NCBI RefSeq assembly: GCF_006337165.1
Contig: NZ_CP040896.1
Coordinates: 620,001 to 684,000, forward strand
Reading direction: 5' to 3'
DNA: 64,000 nt
DNA from: Hymenobacter jejuensis
GTDB lineage: Bacteria > Bacteroidota > Bacteroidia > Cytophagales > Hymenobacteraceae
Within the stretch, counting starts at the first letter, position 1. The number at the start of each line of letters is the position of its first letter. The position numbers and the translations under genes were made by a program. The notes beneath the pieces are model-generated. The model saw only the letters and a program-made list of their open reading frames with translations, was not told the DNA's origin and made no database searches. Positions 8,921-16,998 of this stretch are shown here, piece after piece.

Positions 8921-9485
8921 CGACAGCTTCCCGAAGTGCTTCCGGCTCGCTCGGATCATCGGGATGGTAATTAAGGATGAGAGTCTGGCGCGACTCGAAC
9001 TCTCCTACCCCGGTGGTTGCCACAACCCGAAGTGCCTCTTCCGTCTCCTCGGTGCTGATGCGCCGCTCACGGAACTCTGTCAGAAACGTGTCGAGTAGCA
9101 CCTTCTTATGCTGCAGACTACGCCGGCGCAAAATAGGATAAGTATTCTCGCGGGTCTCTTCATTCCATTGCCGCCTTGCCTCTAGATCGGGGCGAAGCTC
9201 CAAGGTTTCTTCGTAGACCTCCCTGAGCCCCTCCATTTCCGCATGGGATGACGGCTCAATAAAAAGGGTGATTCGGGACCGCTCGCCCGTGGCAGCGTAG
9301 ACTTCGATACTACTACCCCCCCCTTCCGATGTGGCGTATCCACAGGGGTAATAATCGCGGTGCTTCAGGTAAAACTGACGCATGACCTCCGCTTTGGTCC
9401 CGAAGAATTGGGCTGAATCTACGCGGTAGGCGTAGCGTGGGTGCTGAACAGCAAAGTCGTCGAGCTGTGGAATTTGGTTAAGCAT
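8874..9485 (-). CDS. Unknown 203-aa protein upstream of the FRG gene
   Basis: 203 aa from the ATG at 9485. The frame is open for a further 117 codons upstream, but that stretch is Cys/Ser/Ala-rich and has no domain character. The protein begins MLNQIPQLDDFAVQHPRYAYRVD and is rich in Glu/Arg in the middle (REVYEETLELRPDLEARRQWNEETREN), suggesting helices. There is no signal peptide or membrane segment, and I recognise no family. It is co-directional with the FRG-domain gene and may be its partner; that is inferred from position only. Confidence 0.6.
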   Translation of the reverse strand: MLNQIPQLDDFAVQHPRYAYRVDSAQFFGTKAEVMRQFYLKHRDYYPCGYATSEGGGSSIEVYAATGERSRITLFIEPSSHAEMEGLREVYEETLELRPDLEARRQWNEETRENTYPILRRRSLQHKKVLLDTFLTEFRERRISTEETEEALRVVATTGVGEFESRQTLILNYHPDDPSEPEALREAVATFEQRHATNTNIDY

Positions 9486-9582
9486 GAGGTAAATAAGTGG
9501 TTGAGAAAAGTAAAGCAAGCAGATTTCCGCTACAATGCAATTGTCATAAGGGGTCTGTCTTGCCCTGCTGGCAGTCCTGCTC

Positions 9583-10419
9583 ATGCCGGGCTGGCTTGCC
9601 TTCCTGGGGGACGCCACCGGGCTTAAGATCACGGGCAAGCAGAAAGCCCTCCTTGCTGCCGGGCTGCTGGCGGTTACCGGCGCCGCCTTGTACTTGAGCG
9701 CCCGGCAGCACCAGCAGGAACTGACACTGTGCAAATCCCTGGTGGCGCAGGGAGACTCGTTAACGGCAGTCGCCACGACCCGGCTAACGGCACTACAGCC
9801 GGATGAGGCGTTGCCTCTGGTCCAGTAAGCCCGCACCTGCTACGCGGAAGCAGATGAGCTTGATGGCTCAAGCAAGCTGGCGGCGAAAGCGGATACGATC
9901 ATCCGGCAGCTTGCCACCGCCCGTGGCATAGTAGCTGGGGCAGAAAAGCTTACCGACAACCAACTGGCAGATCTGTGCGAGAGTGCCACAAATCTCGATG
10001 AGCCCGTGCGCGCCTATTACACCGGCGCCCTCAAGCAACTCGTAGCTCAGCGCCCGGGCATGGCTAAGACGTACGAGGCACGCAAAGCCGCTGCCAAGCG
10101 CGAAGAAATTGCTGCTGCCAAGCGCGAGCGGGTACGTGCCGCCGAGCAAGCCCAGGCGGAGCGGGTTGCCAAGATCAGCGCCCGGCGTGCGTACGCTGAA
10201 CACGCCCGGGACGTCTTTTTGGATGGTGGCATGGACATCAAAGTAAAGGTCACGGGCAAGTACGCCGACGTGCTCAACCTGAGCTACCCCCTGTTTTCCG
10301 ACGTATGGACCCACAAAATGGAAAAGGAAGGGCTCCGAGAGCAATGGCGCGAGCTGGGCTTCCGCCGGGTCAACTTGACCGACAACTACGATTTCAACGT
10401 GTACTACGACCTCAAGTAG
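9583..10419 (+). pseudogene. Membrane/coiled-coil protein gene split by one in-frame TAA
   Basis: A single frame runs from the ATG at 9583 to the stop at 10417-10419 (278 codons) with one internal TAA at 9826-9828. No other lesion or frame change occurs, and coding character continues smoothly across the stop (before: ALQPDEALPLVQ; after: ARTCYAEADELDGSSKLAAK). Residues ~25-42 form a transmembrane helix. Residues ~160-210 are a Lys/Ala/Glu-rich coiled coil (KAAAKREEIAAAKRERVRAAEQ), and a small C-terminal domain ends in NLTDNYDFNVYYDLK. A CAA-to-TAA change would explain the stop. The downstream half could restart at 10006, so two short products are possible. Function unknown. Confidence 0.65.
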
Positions 10420-10438
10420 GGGTACCCTGCCCAGTAGA

Positions 10439-10477
10439 AAGCCCGGCTGCTTAGGTAGCCGGGCTTCTTTGTTTTTC
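10439..10477 (+). terminator. Terminator after the split membrane-protein gene
   Basis: A 10-bp perfect stem (AAGCCCGGCT / AGCCGGGCTT, 10439-10466) followed by a T-rich tract. Confidence 0.85.
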
Positions 10478-10956
10478 TTGGTTGGCTCTGGCTTCACGTC
10501 GCGGGGCTCACGCCCGCGCCTGGTCGCGGCTTGGGGGTGTGTCTGCAACTTTTTGCGAACCACCCATTCATACAACTTCCTGAATATCACTTATATGCAG
10601 GCTCAAAAACGGAAAGATGTATAGCCTTATGGTAGAGCTGTGCCTGGTACGTACAGCCTACAACACCCAAAGCTTGCAAGGAAGAAGAAGGTGACAAGGT
10701 GGGCTGCGACCCAACGGGGAGCCCAACCCCAGCACCAAGGCTTAAAGAAGAAGAAAGAAGGTGGACCGTAACCTGAAGACAGTGCTCCGGGTCAGCCAAC
10801 CCGGGTGAAGAAGTGTGCTATATAGGTTGTCACGGCTCCGGCGGTGACCGGGAGGGGCGTCGTTCTGGTAGGTTCCGGCGCCCCTCGTTCCAGCCCGCTC
10901 CGAAACCTGCCGCCCGGACTGGACCCCGGGAAGTAGCGAAAGAACCTACCACCTTA
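10478..10956. other. Gene-free leader before the polymerase-like gene, with purine-rich repeats
   Basis: About 480 bp without a convincing gene. It contains two purine-rich copies of GAAGAAGAAGGTG-like sequence (10681-10693 and 10747-10763) on either side of a G/C-rich stretch with short inverted repeats. Given the downstream polymerase-like gene, this is the most likely place in the element for a replication origin or long regulatory leader, but nothing here proves it. Confidence 0.35.
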
Positions 10957-12423
10957 ATGGCTCGCGCCTATGAACCTGAACTGTTCTACCCTACCGCGCT
11001 CCCCTCACTCCCGGACCTGATGACCACTTGGGGCTACACGCCCCGGCAGATCGAGGACCACGAGGATAAGTTTGCCTACATCCTCCACCTGGTTACGACG
11101 CTTCCGCACCTGCTGCCGAGTGAGAATGGCTACGCCAGCCTCCACTTTGACAACCTGGTCCGCATGCTGGGCGCCCGCTACGCCCGCCCCTTCTTGGACC
11201 AACTCATAGACGCTGGCATCATTGAGTGCGACGGACGCTACAGCAAGAGCCGGAAGAGCTTTGGCTACCGCATCTGCGCTGTTCATCACTCCCGCACTGT
11301 TGCCTGCCTGACCATGGGGACTACTTTGCGCAAGAAGCTCATTGCCCGGCACGAGTCGGAGCAGCGCCAGCTGGTGAGCGGCACCATCCTTTCCCGCATG
11401 CACCAGGACCTGCAGCAGCTGCGGGTGCGCTACGAGGAAGCCCGACTGGAAAACCAGCAGGTGTATGACGCAACGCATGCCTTCTTAGTCCAACACCGCG
11501 CCCGGCTGGACACGACGACCCTGGTTCCCGCGGATTACCGCGCCCTGCTGGTGGAAGCGCAGCCGCTGCCCGGAGTGCGCCTCAAAACGCTCAAAGCAAT
11601 GCGGAAGTCGGCGCGCAGCCAGCGTTGCACAGACACTAAATTCGGCACCCGCACGACCCTGTTTTCCATCCTTGCCCGCATGTGCCTGGATCGCCTTGAT
11701 GGCAACGCCAACCTCCTGCGCAAAATCCACGAGCGCCGGATTCCGCAGCCTAGCCGCCCGGTGGCGGGCAGCCGCATTTACTCCGTGGTGACCAGCCTTT
11801 CCTCCTGGCTCCGCCCCTATCTATACCGCGCCCGGGAGGAGCACCAAGCGCTTTACAACCTTGACATCAGCAACTCGCAGCCATTCCTGCTCAGCATTTT
11901 GCTGCGGGAGAAGTACGGCACCCAGCTGCCCGCCGATGCCCAGCGCTACATCGACCTGACGTGCGCCGGCACGTTCTATAAAACCATCGCCGGCGCCATG
12001 GGGGAACCTTACGCGACGAAGCTGGAGCAGAAAGCCTTTAAGGAGATGTTTTTTGCTTCCATCTTCTTTTGCGAGACCCTACACACCCGCAACTCACGCG
12101 CCGGCGCGTACTTCCGCGAGCACTTTCCGGTGGTCACCGCCCTGATCGAGCAGCACAAAAGCCCCCGTTACCAAGCCCTGGCGATTCGGATGCAGCAGGT
12201 GGAGGCGGAGATTATCGTCGACACCGTGGCGGCGGCGCTCCAACGCAAGCGCATCTGGTGCGCGACGATTCACGACTCCATCGTGTGCTTGGCGCAGGAC
12301 AAGGACGAAGTACTGCAGCGCACCCAGGACGCCTTCCGGGCTGCCTACGAGCTTACTCCCGCCGTGAGCGTGGAGAAGTTGGAGCCCGAGGATCAGCCCA
12401 GCAGCCATGCCCAGGCAGCATAA
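10957..12423 (+). CDS. Divergent family-A polymerase-like protein with N-terminal winged helix
   Basis: 488 aa from the ATG at 10957; the frame is open back to 10813. Residues ~45-110 look like a winged helix (SLHFDNLVRMLGARYARPFLDQLIDAGIIE...GYRI), and ~130-200 are helical. The C-terminal half carries the three palm/finger motifs of family-A polymerases in order. Motif A is NLDISNSQPFLL, with Asp at residue 303. A motif-B-like helix KLEQKAFKEMFFASIFF contains Lys at 359 and 362, followed by YFREHFPVVTALIEQH, which resembles the post-finger segment of Pol I. Motif C is TIHDSIVCLA, with His439-Asp440. No 3'-5' exonuclease domain is present. Motif C reads HDS rather than the HDE of DNA polymerases, as in T7-type RNA polymerase, so DNA versus RNA synthesis is undecided. 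Related proteins occur on Bacteroidota mobile elements; a replication role is inferred. Confidence 0.7.
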   Translation: MARAYEPELFYPTALPSLPDLMTTWGYTPRQIEDHEDKFAYILHLVTTLPHLLPSENGYASLHFDNLVRMLGARYARPFLDQLIDAGIIECDGRYSKSRKSFGYRICAVHHSRTVACLTMGTTLRKKLIARHESEQRQLVSGTILSRMHQDLQQLRVRYEEARLENQQVYDATHAFLVQHRARLDTTTLVPADYRALLVEAQPLPGVRLKTLKAMRKSARSQRCTDTKFGTRTTLFSILARMCLDRLDGNANLLRKIHERRIPQPSRPVAGSRIYSVVTSLSSWLRPYLYRAREEHQALYNLDISNSQPFLLSILLREKYGTQLPADAQRYIDLTCAGTFYKTIAGAMGEPYATKLEQKAFKEMFFASIFFCETLHTRNSRAGAYFREHFPVVTALIEQHKSPRYQALAIRMQQVEAEIIVDTVAAALQRKRIWCATIHDSIVCLAQDKDEVLQRTQDAFRAAYELTPAVSVEKLEPEDQPSSHAQAA

Positions 12424-12635
12424 CTTCTTGGTCACCACAGCATACCAACCCACGGCGTTTGTCGCTAGCAATGAGCATACGTCCTCACAGCGTTTGACCA
12501 AGCTATTCCGGTCTGGAGCACGCCGTGGGCGGATGTTGACAGTTGCCCTTTACTTCGCGATGGTTCCCCCCGCAGTGCAGTGTTTATGCTTGCCACGCTT
12601 GATTACAGCGGCGCCGTTTCCTGCCTGCTGTTGGC

Positions 12636-13013
12636 TTACTCGGGTAAGGTCGCAACCTCTTGCATAAGCTGCTTCAACTGCCCCACGTCCAACCTGCTTA
12701 CTCCCAGCCGTAGTTTGCCTGGGTAATGAGACACCTTTGTTTGAGTTGTGCAGCTTGCCAGGAGCCAAGTAAACAGCCGGGGCGCCTCGCTGGTAATTTT
12801 CAGGTGAATATTCCCACTGATGCCACCACCCGGCGCCTGACTGGGCAGCAAGAAGCTCAGGGCAGCTCTGCCATCGTCAGGCGTTACGCTGAAGCTGACC
12901 CGCACCCTACCCTGCCCGCCGCTTAGGGCGAGCAGTTTCTGCATTTCCCGGTGCAGGTCAAGGAGGGAGATTTCTAGTAAACTGAACCCGGGCGGAGCGT
13001 GAAACGGAGGCAT
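12636..13013 (-). CDS. Small unknown protein downstream of the M28-like peptidase
   Basis: 125 aa from the ATG at 13013, 10 bp after the stop of the peptidase gene, so probably co-transcribed and translationally coupled. Predicted mixed alpha/beta: an amphipathic N-terminal segment (FSLLEISLLDLHREMQKLLAL), Gly-rich turns and beta-like segments (RVRVSFSVTPDDGRAALSFLL), and a C-terminal helix (LDVGQLKQLMQEVATL). No signal peptide and no recognised family. The 211 bp before the polymerase gene's 3' end contain nothing I can name. Confidence 0.6.
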   Translation of the reverse strand: MPPFHAPPGFSLLEISLLDLHREMQKLLALSGGQGRVRVSFSVTPDDGRAALSFLLPSQAPGGGISGNIHLKITSEAPRLFTWLLASCTTQTKVSHYPGKLRLGVSRLDVGQLKQLMQEVATLPE

Positions 13014-13023
13014 ACGGACAGCA

Positions 13024-13914
13024 CTAAAGAGTATGGTGTAGCGCACTACCTGCCTCTGATGAAGCAACTGCAACGCCCATGCCTGACAGCGCACTGAAGC
13101 GCGCGATGCGGTACAGGGTTTGCCCAAACTGCACCATGTCTTCTGCTCGGGCGTGGCTGAGCCGGTCACTCACCCGGTGGCAGCGCGCCCAGGTCGGGCA
13201 GGAAGTAGTTTTTCCTTCCCGCAGTGTGGCAAGTTCCTGCTCGGGCAGGGTGCCCACGACGGCGCTGGCGGCGATGCCCCAGTGCCGCAAAACGGTCGCA
13301 TCGTTGAATGGGGTAGCAACCTCGGCAAGCGGTACGCCGGCTGCCGCCGCCACGCTGGGCAGGTGCCGGTCGGTGTACAGGTGGGTGCCGTGAGCCGTGA
13401 GCTCAAGGTTGAGGCACCACGACACATGCCCGTATACCCCGGTGCGCAGCTGCCGCGCCAGCCGCGCCGCCCCCGACCTACGGAACGAACAAATTTCCTC
13501 GGCATCGACAAAAGTGACCCACACGGTCCGGTCCGGCAGGGGCGCTGCCTGCAGTTGCCCAAGCAGGGCAAGCAGGTGGGCGCAGGAGGCGGTATTGTCG
13601 TTGCAGTTTTCGAGATCCGGGTTGGCAACGTCGTGGTGCGCCAGCAGCATCACGCTTGCCGTTGCCCCCGGGGCAGAAGCCCGTACGCACGCCACGATGT
13701 TGGCGAAGCGGGGAGCATCAGCTTGAGCGTCGCCATACCCTGAAGCAGCAAAGCAGTCGATCTGGTGCTCTACCCCCATCGTATTCAGTGCCTGCAGCAG
13801 GTAGCGCACCCGCCGGTTACGCGGGTCCGCCTGCGGTCGGCGGGCATTGAAATCCGGGGGTAGTGCACAGAGCTCCTGCAGGTAGTCGTAGCTCGTCTTC
13901 ATGGGCGTCGGCAA
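13024..13914 (-). CDS. M28-family (aminopeptidase-like) metallopeptidase
   Basis: 296 aa. The fold signature of di-zinc M28 peptidases is visible: VMLLAHHDVANPD (metal-binding His at 93/94, Asp at 96), NDNTASCAHLLALL (bridging Asp at ~106), FVDAEEICSFRRSGA (catalytic/metal Glu pair 139-140), and a late His in RCHRVSDRLSHA. There is no signal peptide, unlike most bacterial M28 enzymes, so it is probably cytoplasmic. Substrate unknown. Second last in a minus-strand run of five genes. Members of this family remove N-terminal residues or act as glutaminyl-cyclase-like enzymes; which applies here cannot be read from the sequence. Confidence 0.78.
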   Translation of the reverse strand: MPTPMKTSYDYLQELCALPPDFNARRPQADPRNRRVRYLLQALNTMGVEHQIDCFAASGYGDAQADAPRFANIVACVRASAPGATASVMLLAHHDVANPDLENCNDNTASCAHLLALLGQLQAAPLPDRTVWVTFVDAEEICSFRRSGAARLARQLRTGVYGHVSWCLNLELTAHGTHLYTDRHLPSVAAAAGVPLAEVATPFNDATVLRHWGIAASAVVGTLPEQELATLREGKTTSCPTWARCHRVSDRLSHARAEDMVQFGQTLYRIARFSALSGMGVAVASSEAGSALHHTL

Positions 13915-13950
13915 AAGGGCGGCGGGGTAACCAAGTACTCATTCAGGGTT

Positions 13951-14505
13951 TTAGATGCAGAATACCAACGTATTCTGCATTTCCCAGCCATCATACACGG
14001 AAGCAATACCCACTTTCGTCGGGTACTTGTCCAGCAGTGCCGCATTATGGCTTGGGGAGCCTTTGTAGGCGTTCAGAACGCAGATTTCCAAGCTTGCCAA
14101 CTCCTGTGTAGTCAGCCCTCGCATCCGGATGCAGTTTTCCCTGGTGTAGCGGAGCAGTTCTTCGGTCTCTGCATACTTGTGCCCCACACCAGCCAGCCGG
14201 TCACTTGGTCTGGGATACTTTGGGTTGAAGTGACCATGCGTACGATGACCCAGGTTGTAAGCAGCCTGAAGACGGGCTGCCCGATCGGCACTAGCGCTAC
14301 GCTGTAGAGCTGAGCGCCCACAACTCCGACGGTACTGGTTCAGCAGCTGCAGCAACAGCTGCGGGTCTCCCACCTGCTTATGCGCTACTGCAATGCGGAA
14401 AGAAGGTAGAGTACCACCTGTATGGGGTACGCATAGCAGTAAGAAGATGGCTAGCCGCTTTACTGTGGACAGAAAAGGTTTCCATCGAGTTGCCACATAG
14501 GTCAT
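13951..14505 (-). CDS. Exported CAP-domain (SCP/PR1-like) protein
   Basis: 184 aa from the second Met, chosen because it gives a compact signal peptide (basic start, hydrophobic LAIFLLLCVP); an ATG 12 codons earlier is possible. The CAP domain is recognisable from LLNQYR, RLQAAYNLGHRTHGHF (His of the cavity), KYAETEELL (Glu), ASLEICVLNAYKGSPSHNAALLDKYPTKVGIASVYDG and a final hydrophobic strand. The W..SP.HN..LL motif is present with the Trp replaced. CAP proteins are secreted, and their bacterial roles are poorly known (lipid binding or proteolysis in others). Two genes downstream of the 247-aa gene in the same direction. Confidence 0.75.
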   Translation of the reverse strand: MTYVATRWKPFLSTVKRLAIFLLLCVPHTGGTLPSFRIAVAHKQVGDPQLLLQLLNQYRRSCGRSALQRSASADRAARLQAAYNLGHRTHGHFNPKYPRPSDRLAGVGHKYAETEELLRYTRENCIRMRGLTTQELASLEICVLNAYKGSPSHNAALLDKYPTKVGIASVYDGWEMQNTLVFCI

Positions 14506-14638
14506 CTTTTCCCATGTGCCGGGCTGCTTCGTCAGGTTCATGAGCGCACAGTTATGGATGACGATATTCTCTTTCCCCTTTGATGCAGGAGCTCTACTCT
14601 TCTGCTCAGCGCGATACGCTTCGTAATCGTATCGTCCG

Positions 14639-15145
14639 CTACCGGTAGGTCATGATGAGGGCAGAATTGATGACTAGCTCGTGCGCCACCTGTCGGTAGG
14701 TTACGGAAACGCCTTGCCGGTTTTCGAGCTTTACCGTTACGCCTACCTTCTTTTCCAGTGCTGATACCATGGACGCGCTTATGGCATTCCGAATGAAGTA
14801 CAGCTGGACACTGACGCTCGTCGTGTGCGCATCGAACTGGTGCAGGGCAATTTGTTGTCGGTATACACTATCCACGAACTCTCCCACGGGGGTAGATAAG
14901 TGCAGGGTCGCTCCTTCATCGTAAGCATGTGCTTGCTCGAAGGAGGTAACCGGGACATCCATTACCAGAAAGTCCAGCTCCCCCTCCTCCACCTGAAACA
15001 GCACTGCCGGGCGGACAGTGGGTATGCCCTCAGGGGTCCCGATTTGGGCTATAGTTGTGATTGGCGATGACAAAGCATCCCCAGACCAAGCGAAAACAGA
15101 ACCGAGCAGGCATAACGCCGCCGGCAGGCAAGGATACAGCGACAT
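14639..15145 (-). CDS. Unknown exported protein
   Basis: 168 aa. The N-terminus MSLYPCLPAALCLLGSVFAWSGDALS is a plausible signal peptide; Cys12 does not sit in a good lipobox. The mature part has short beta-like segments, a Glu-rich stretch (FQVEEGELDFLVMDV) and a C-terminal segment resembling a short amphipathic helix plus strand (MVSALEKKVGVTVKLENRQGVSV). No family recognised. Lies 49 bp after the 247-aa gene and 133 bp before the CAP gene, same strand, probably one transcript. Confidence 0.6.
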   Translation of the reverse strand: MSLYPCLPAALCLLGSVFAWSGDALSSPITTIAQIGTPEGIPTVRPAVLFQVEEGELDFLVMDVPVTSFEQAHAYDEGATLHLSTPVGEFVDSVYRQQIALHQFDAHTTSVSVQLYFIRNAISASMVSALEKKVGVTVKLENRQGVSVTYRQVAHELVINSALIMTYR

Positions 15146-15194
15146 ACCAATCGGAGTAGGGTTACAGGTTCAAGAAGACAATGGCAGGTAGCTC

Positions 15195-15938
15195 TTAACG
15201 CGCCCACACCGCCAGCGTGGCAGAGCCCACCGAGGATGGAAACCGACGCGTTGTAACCAGCTGCTCATATTCCGTCCAGCACGGCTGCTGGTCGTAAAAC
15301 TCAGGTAGTCCTCCGCCCCCTAACACCAGAAAATCTGGCAACCCCAACGGATTGCGCGATACCAATTTGTGTAGGGCTCCTTCCGGATCGGTAAAGCGAT
15401 AGGGATTGTCGCCGAAGCCTTCCCCGGGCTGGATAATGCACAGGTATTTGGCTTGCTGCTGATTACCCAGATAGAGCGCATCGTAGGCGGCAACTCCTTC
15501 CGCGTGCAGGTGCAGCAGAGAAAACCGGTCGGCACCGTGGTCGGCAGAATGGGTGCTTCGGCGCTCGTAGACTGCCCACAGCGCGAAGGAGTTTGCCGGC
15601 GACGCATACTCGGGCAGCGGACGCTGCATCTGAGGGAGACCCTCACTTGGCTGCCAGCCCCGCGGGGTCAACTCCGCAGCAGACACTTGGCGTAAGCCAA
15701 TCAGATCGTAACCCGCAAAGCCCGGTGTCCCCTGAAGCTGGGAGCGTATCTGCGCTTCTGTTTCCCGGAAATCAACATGGATAAAACTGCAGGCGTCGCG
15801 GCTGAGCAACTCGATGTCATGGGCATCGCTACCCGCTGCGGGATAGTACACACTCTCCTGGAGTATATCCCGCAGTGGCAATGGTCCTCCGGTGATCGTA
15901 GTAGCAGTAAGGGCTTGTAGCCAGGCAGGCGTGTCCAT
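15195..15938 (-). CDS. Conserved protein of unknown function (247 aa), first gene of the M28/CAP block
   Basis: 247 aa, no signal peptide. Motifs suggesting a conserved family: YYPAAGSDAHDIELLSRDACSFIHVDF, GYDLIGLRQVSAAELTPRGWQP, FALWAVYERR, RFSLLHLHAEGVAAYDALY, IIQPGEGFGDNPY and a Gly-rich VLGGGGLPEFYD. I recall similar uncharacterised bacterial proteins with this motif order but cannot name a function. It is the promoter-proximal gene of a five-gene minus-strand block and diverges from an XRE-family regulator 160 bp away. Confidence 0.65.
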   Translation of the reverse strand: MDTPAWLQALTATTITGGPLPLRDILQESVYYPAAGSDAHDIELLSRDACSFIHVDFRETEAQIRSQLQGTPGFAGYDLIGLRQVSAAELTPRGWQPSEGLPQMQRPLPEYASPANSFALWAVYERRSTHSADHGADRFSLLHLHAEGVAAYDALYLGNQQQAKYLCIIQPGEGFGDNPYRFTDPEGALHKLVSRNPLGLPDFLVLGGGGLPEFYDQQPCWTEYEQLVTTRRFPSSVGSATLAVWAR

Positions 15939-16097
15939 GAGTAGTAGAGCGATGGGTGAACTAAAATCAGACTACTCCACTATCACTCCCGCTCAACGCC
16001 TACTACACATGGAATAAGTACCACAAAGGTAGGCATTCAAACCACTCAATGCATAAAAGCTGCCAGAATTTTTGGGCGCCTGAACCAGCTTGCCGAG
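15939..16097. promoter_or_regulatory. Divergent promoter region with GTAGTAG/CTACTAC half-sites
   Basis: Intergenic region between the 247-aa gene (minus) and the XRE regulator (plus). It holds GTAGTAG at 15941-15947, ACTACTC at 15971-15977 and CTACTAC at 16000-16006, i.e. reverse-complementary half-sites. They could bind the adjacent XRE protein; this is inference only. Confidence 0.3.
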
Positions 16098-16349
16098 GTG
16101 GAGAATCCGGCAGGCATCAAGGCGTTTGGAGAGCACCTCTGTGCATTGCGGGAGCGGGCAGGTAAAAGCCAGGCGGAGGTAGCAGACGTTGCGAATATTG
16201 CCAAAACGACGCTGCAGCGTATTGAGCAGGGCAAAGTTTCCGCCACGCTGGACGTACTCATTCGGATCTGCCGGGCTTTGGGTATATCGATGACAGAATT
16301 GATGGACTGCCCATCATTGCTGGATGCGGATACAGGACCCATATCCTAA
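16098..16349 (+). CDS. XRE-family transcriptional regulator
   Basis: 83 aa, starting at a GTG (16098); no in-frame ATG precedes it. It is almost entirely one HTH_3 domain: FGEHLCALRERAGKSQAEVADVANIAKTTLQRIEQGKVSATLDVLIRICRALGISMTELM, with the usual five helices and the RIEQGK turn of Cro/C1-type repressors. No second domain. It diverges from the five-gene minus-strand block and is the obvious candidate to control it and itself. Confidence 0.88.
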   Translation: MENPAGIKAFGEHLCALRERAGKSQAEVADVANIAKTTLQRIEQGKVSATLDVLIRICRALGISMTELMDCPSLLDADTGPIS

Positions 16350-16505
16350 TCATCAGCACCAGCGTCCTACCTGCAACAGGTGCTATCGAGGTTCCACCGT
16401 GCATCCTAGTTTGTGGCATACACGAGTACCTCACTCTTAGCCTCACAAGCCCAGAACTCGCGGGTGCCGCTCGTTGCTAAGCGCCTACGAGTTCCGGGTC
16501 TTCAA

Positions 16506-16871
16506 TCAGCGAGCTATGGATTTGCGACTACGGGCTCTACGGGTGGAGTCTTTACGCGTGCGGGCTTTAGGACTCAGCGCTACCGTTAGCTCATCCATTA
16601 TCCGGATCCAATTATTGACCCTGGACTCCATCACCTCCATCGTTTGACCCGGATCGGGTGTACCTTGTACTAATCGCTGAAGCGACCAGCTTAGATCAAA
16701 CAAGAGGGTAATCTGACGGGGTAGATCAAGCTGAAGAAGTCGACGTACACGCTTCTTCTTGTGAAAAACCAAGAGACGATCCTGCGCATCCAATAATCTA
16801 CAGCCTAACTCGTAGGCAGCTTGATTAACGACGTTTTCAGTGGATGGGTAACCAGTTTCAAAGTTTGCCAT
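16506..16871 (-). CDS. Unknown basic protein, 121 aa
   Basis: Begins at the ATG at 16871 (MANFETGYPSTENVVNQAAYELG); the frame is open 43 codons further up without domain character. Mostly helical, with a basic KKKRVRRLLQLDLP segment in the middle and a very basic C-terminal tail (KARTRKDSTRRARSRKSIAR) suited to nucleic-acid contact. No recognised family. Divergent from the next gene. Confidence 0.5.
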   Translation of the reverse strand: MANFETGYPSTENVVNQAAYELGCRLLDAQDRLLVFHKKKRVRRLLQLDLPRQITLLFDLSWSLQRLVQGTPDPGQTMEVMESRVNNWIRIMDELTVALSPKARTRKDSTRRARSRKSIAR

Positions 16872-16998
16872 GGGGCGGTTGGGAAGGAGATGAGAGCTGA
16901 ACCCGACTATCGGATCTGACACTGATAGAGGTCTCCAGGCAAATGGTTGGCGAAACCGAAAAATATTTTCAAATATTTCTAACCGTTCCAAAAGCCCC

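Noticed and set aside
12550..12768. Small frames around the 3' end of the polymerase-like gene
   Set aside because: Antisense to, or overlapping, the 125-aa gene; no conserved features.
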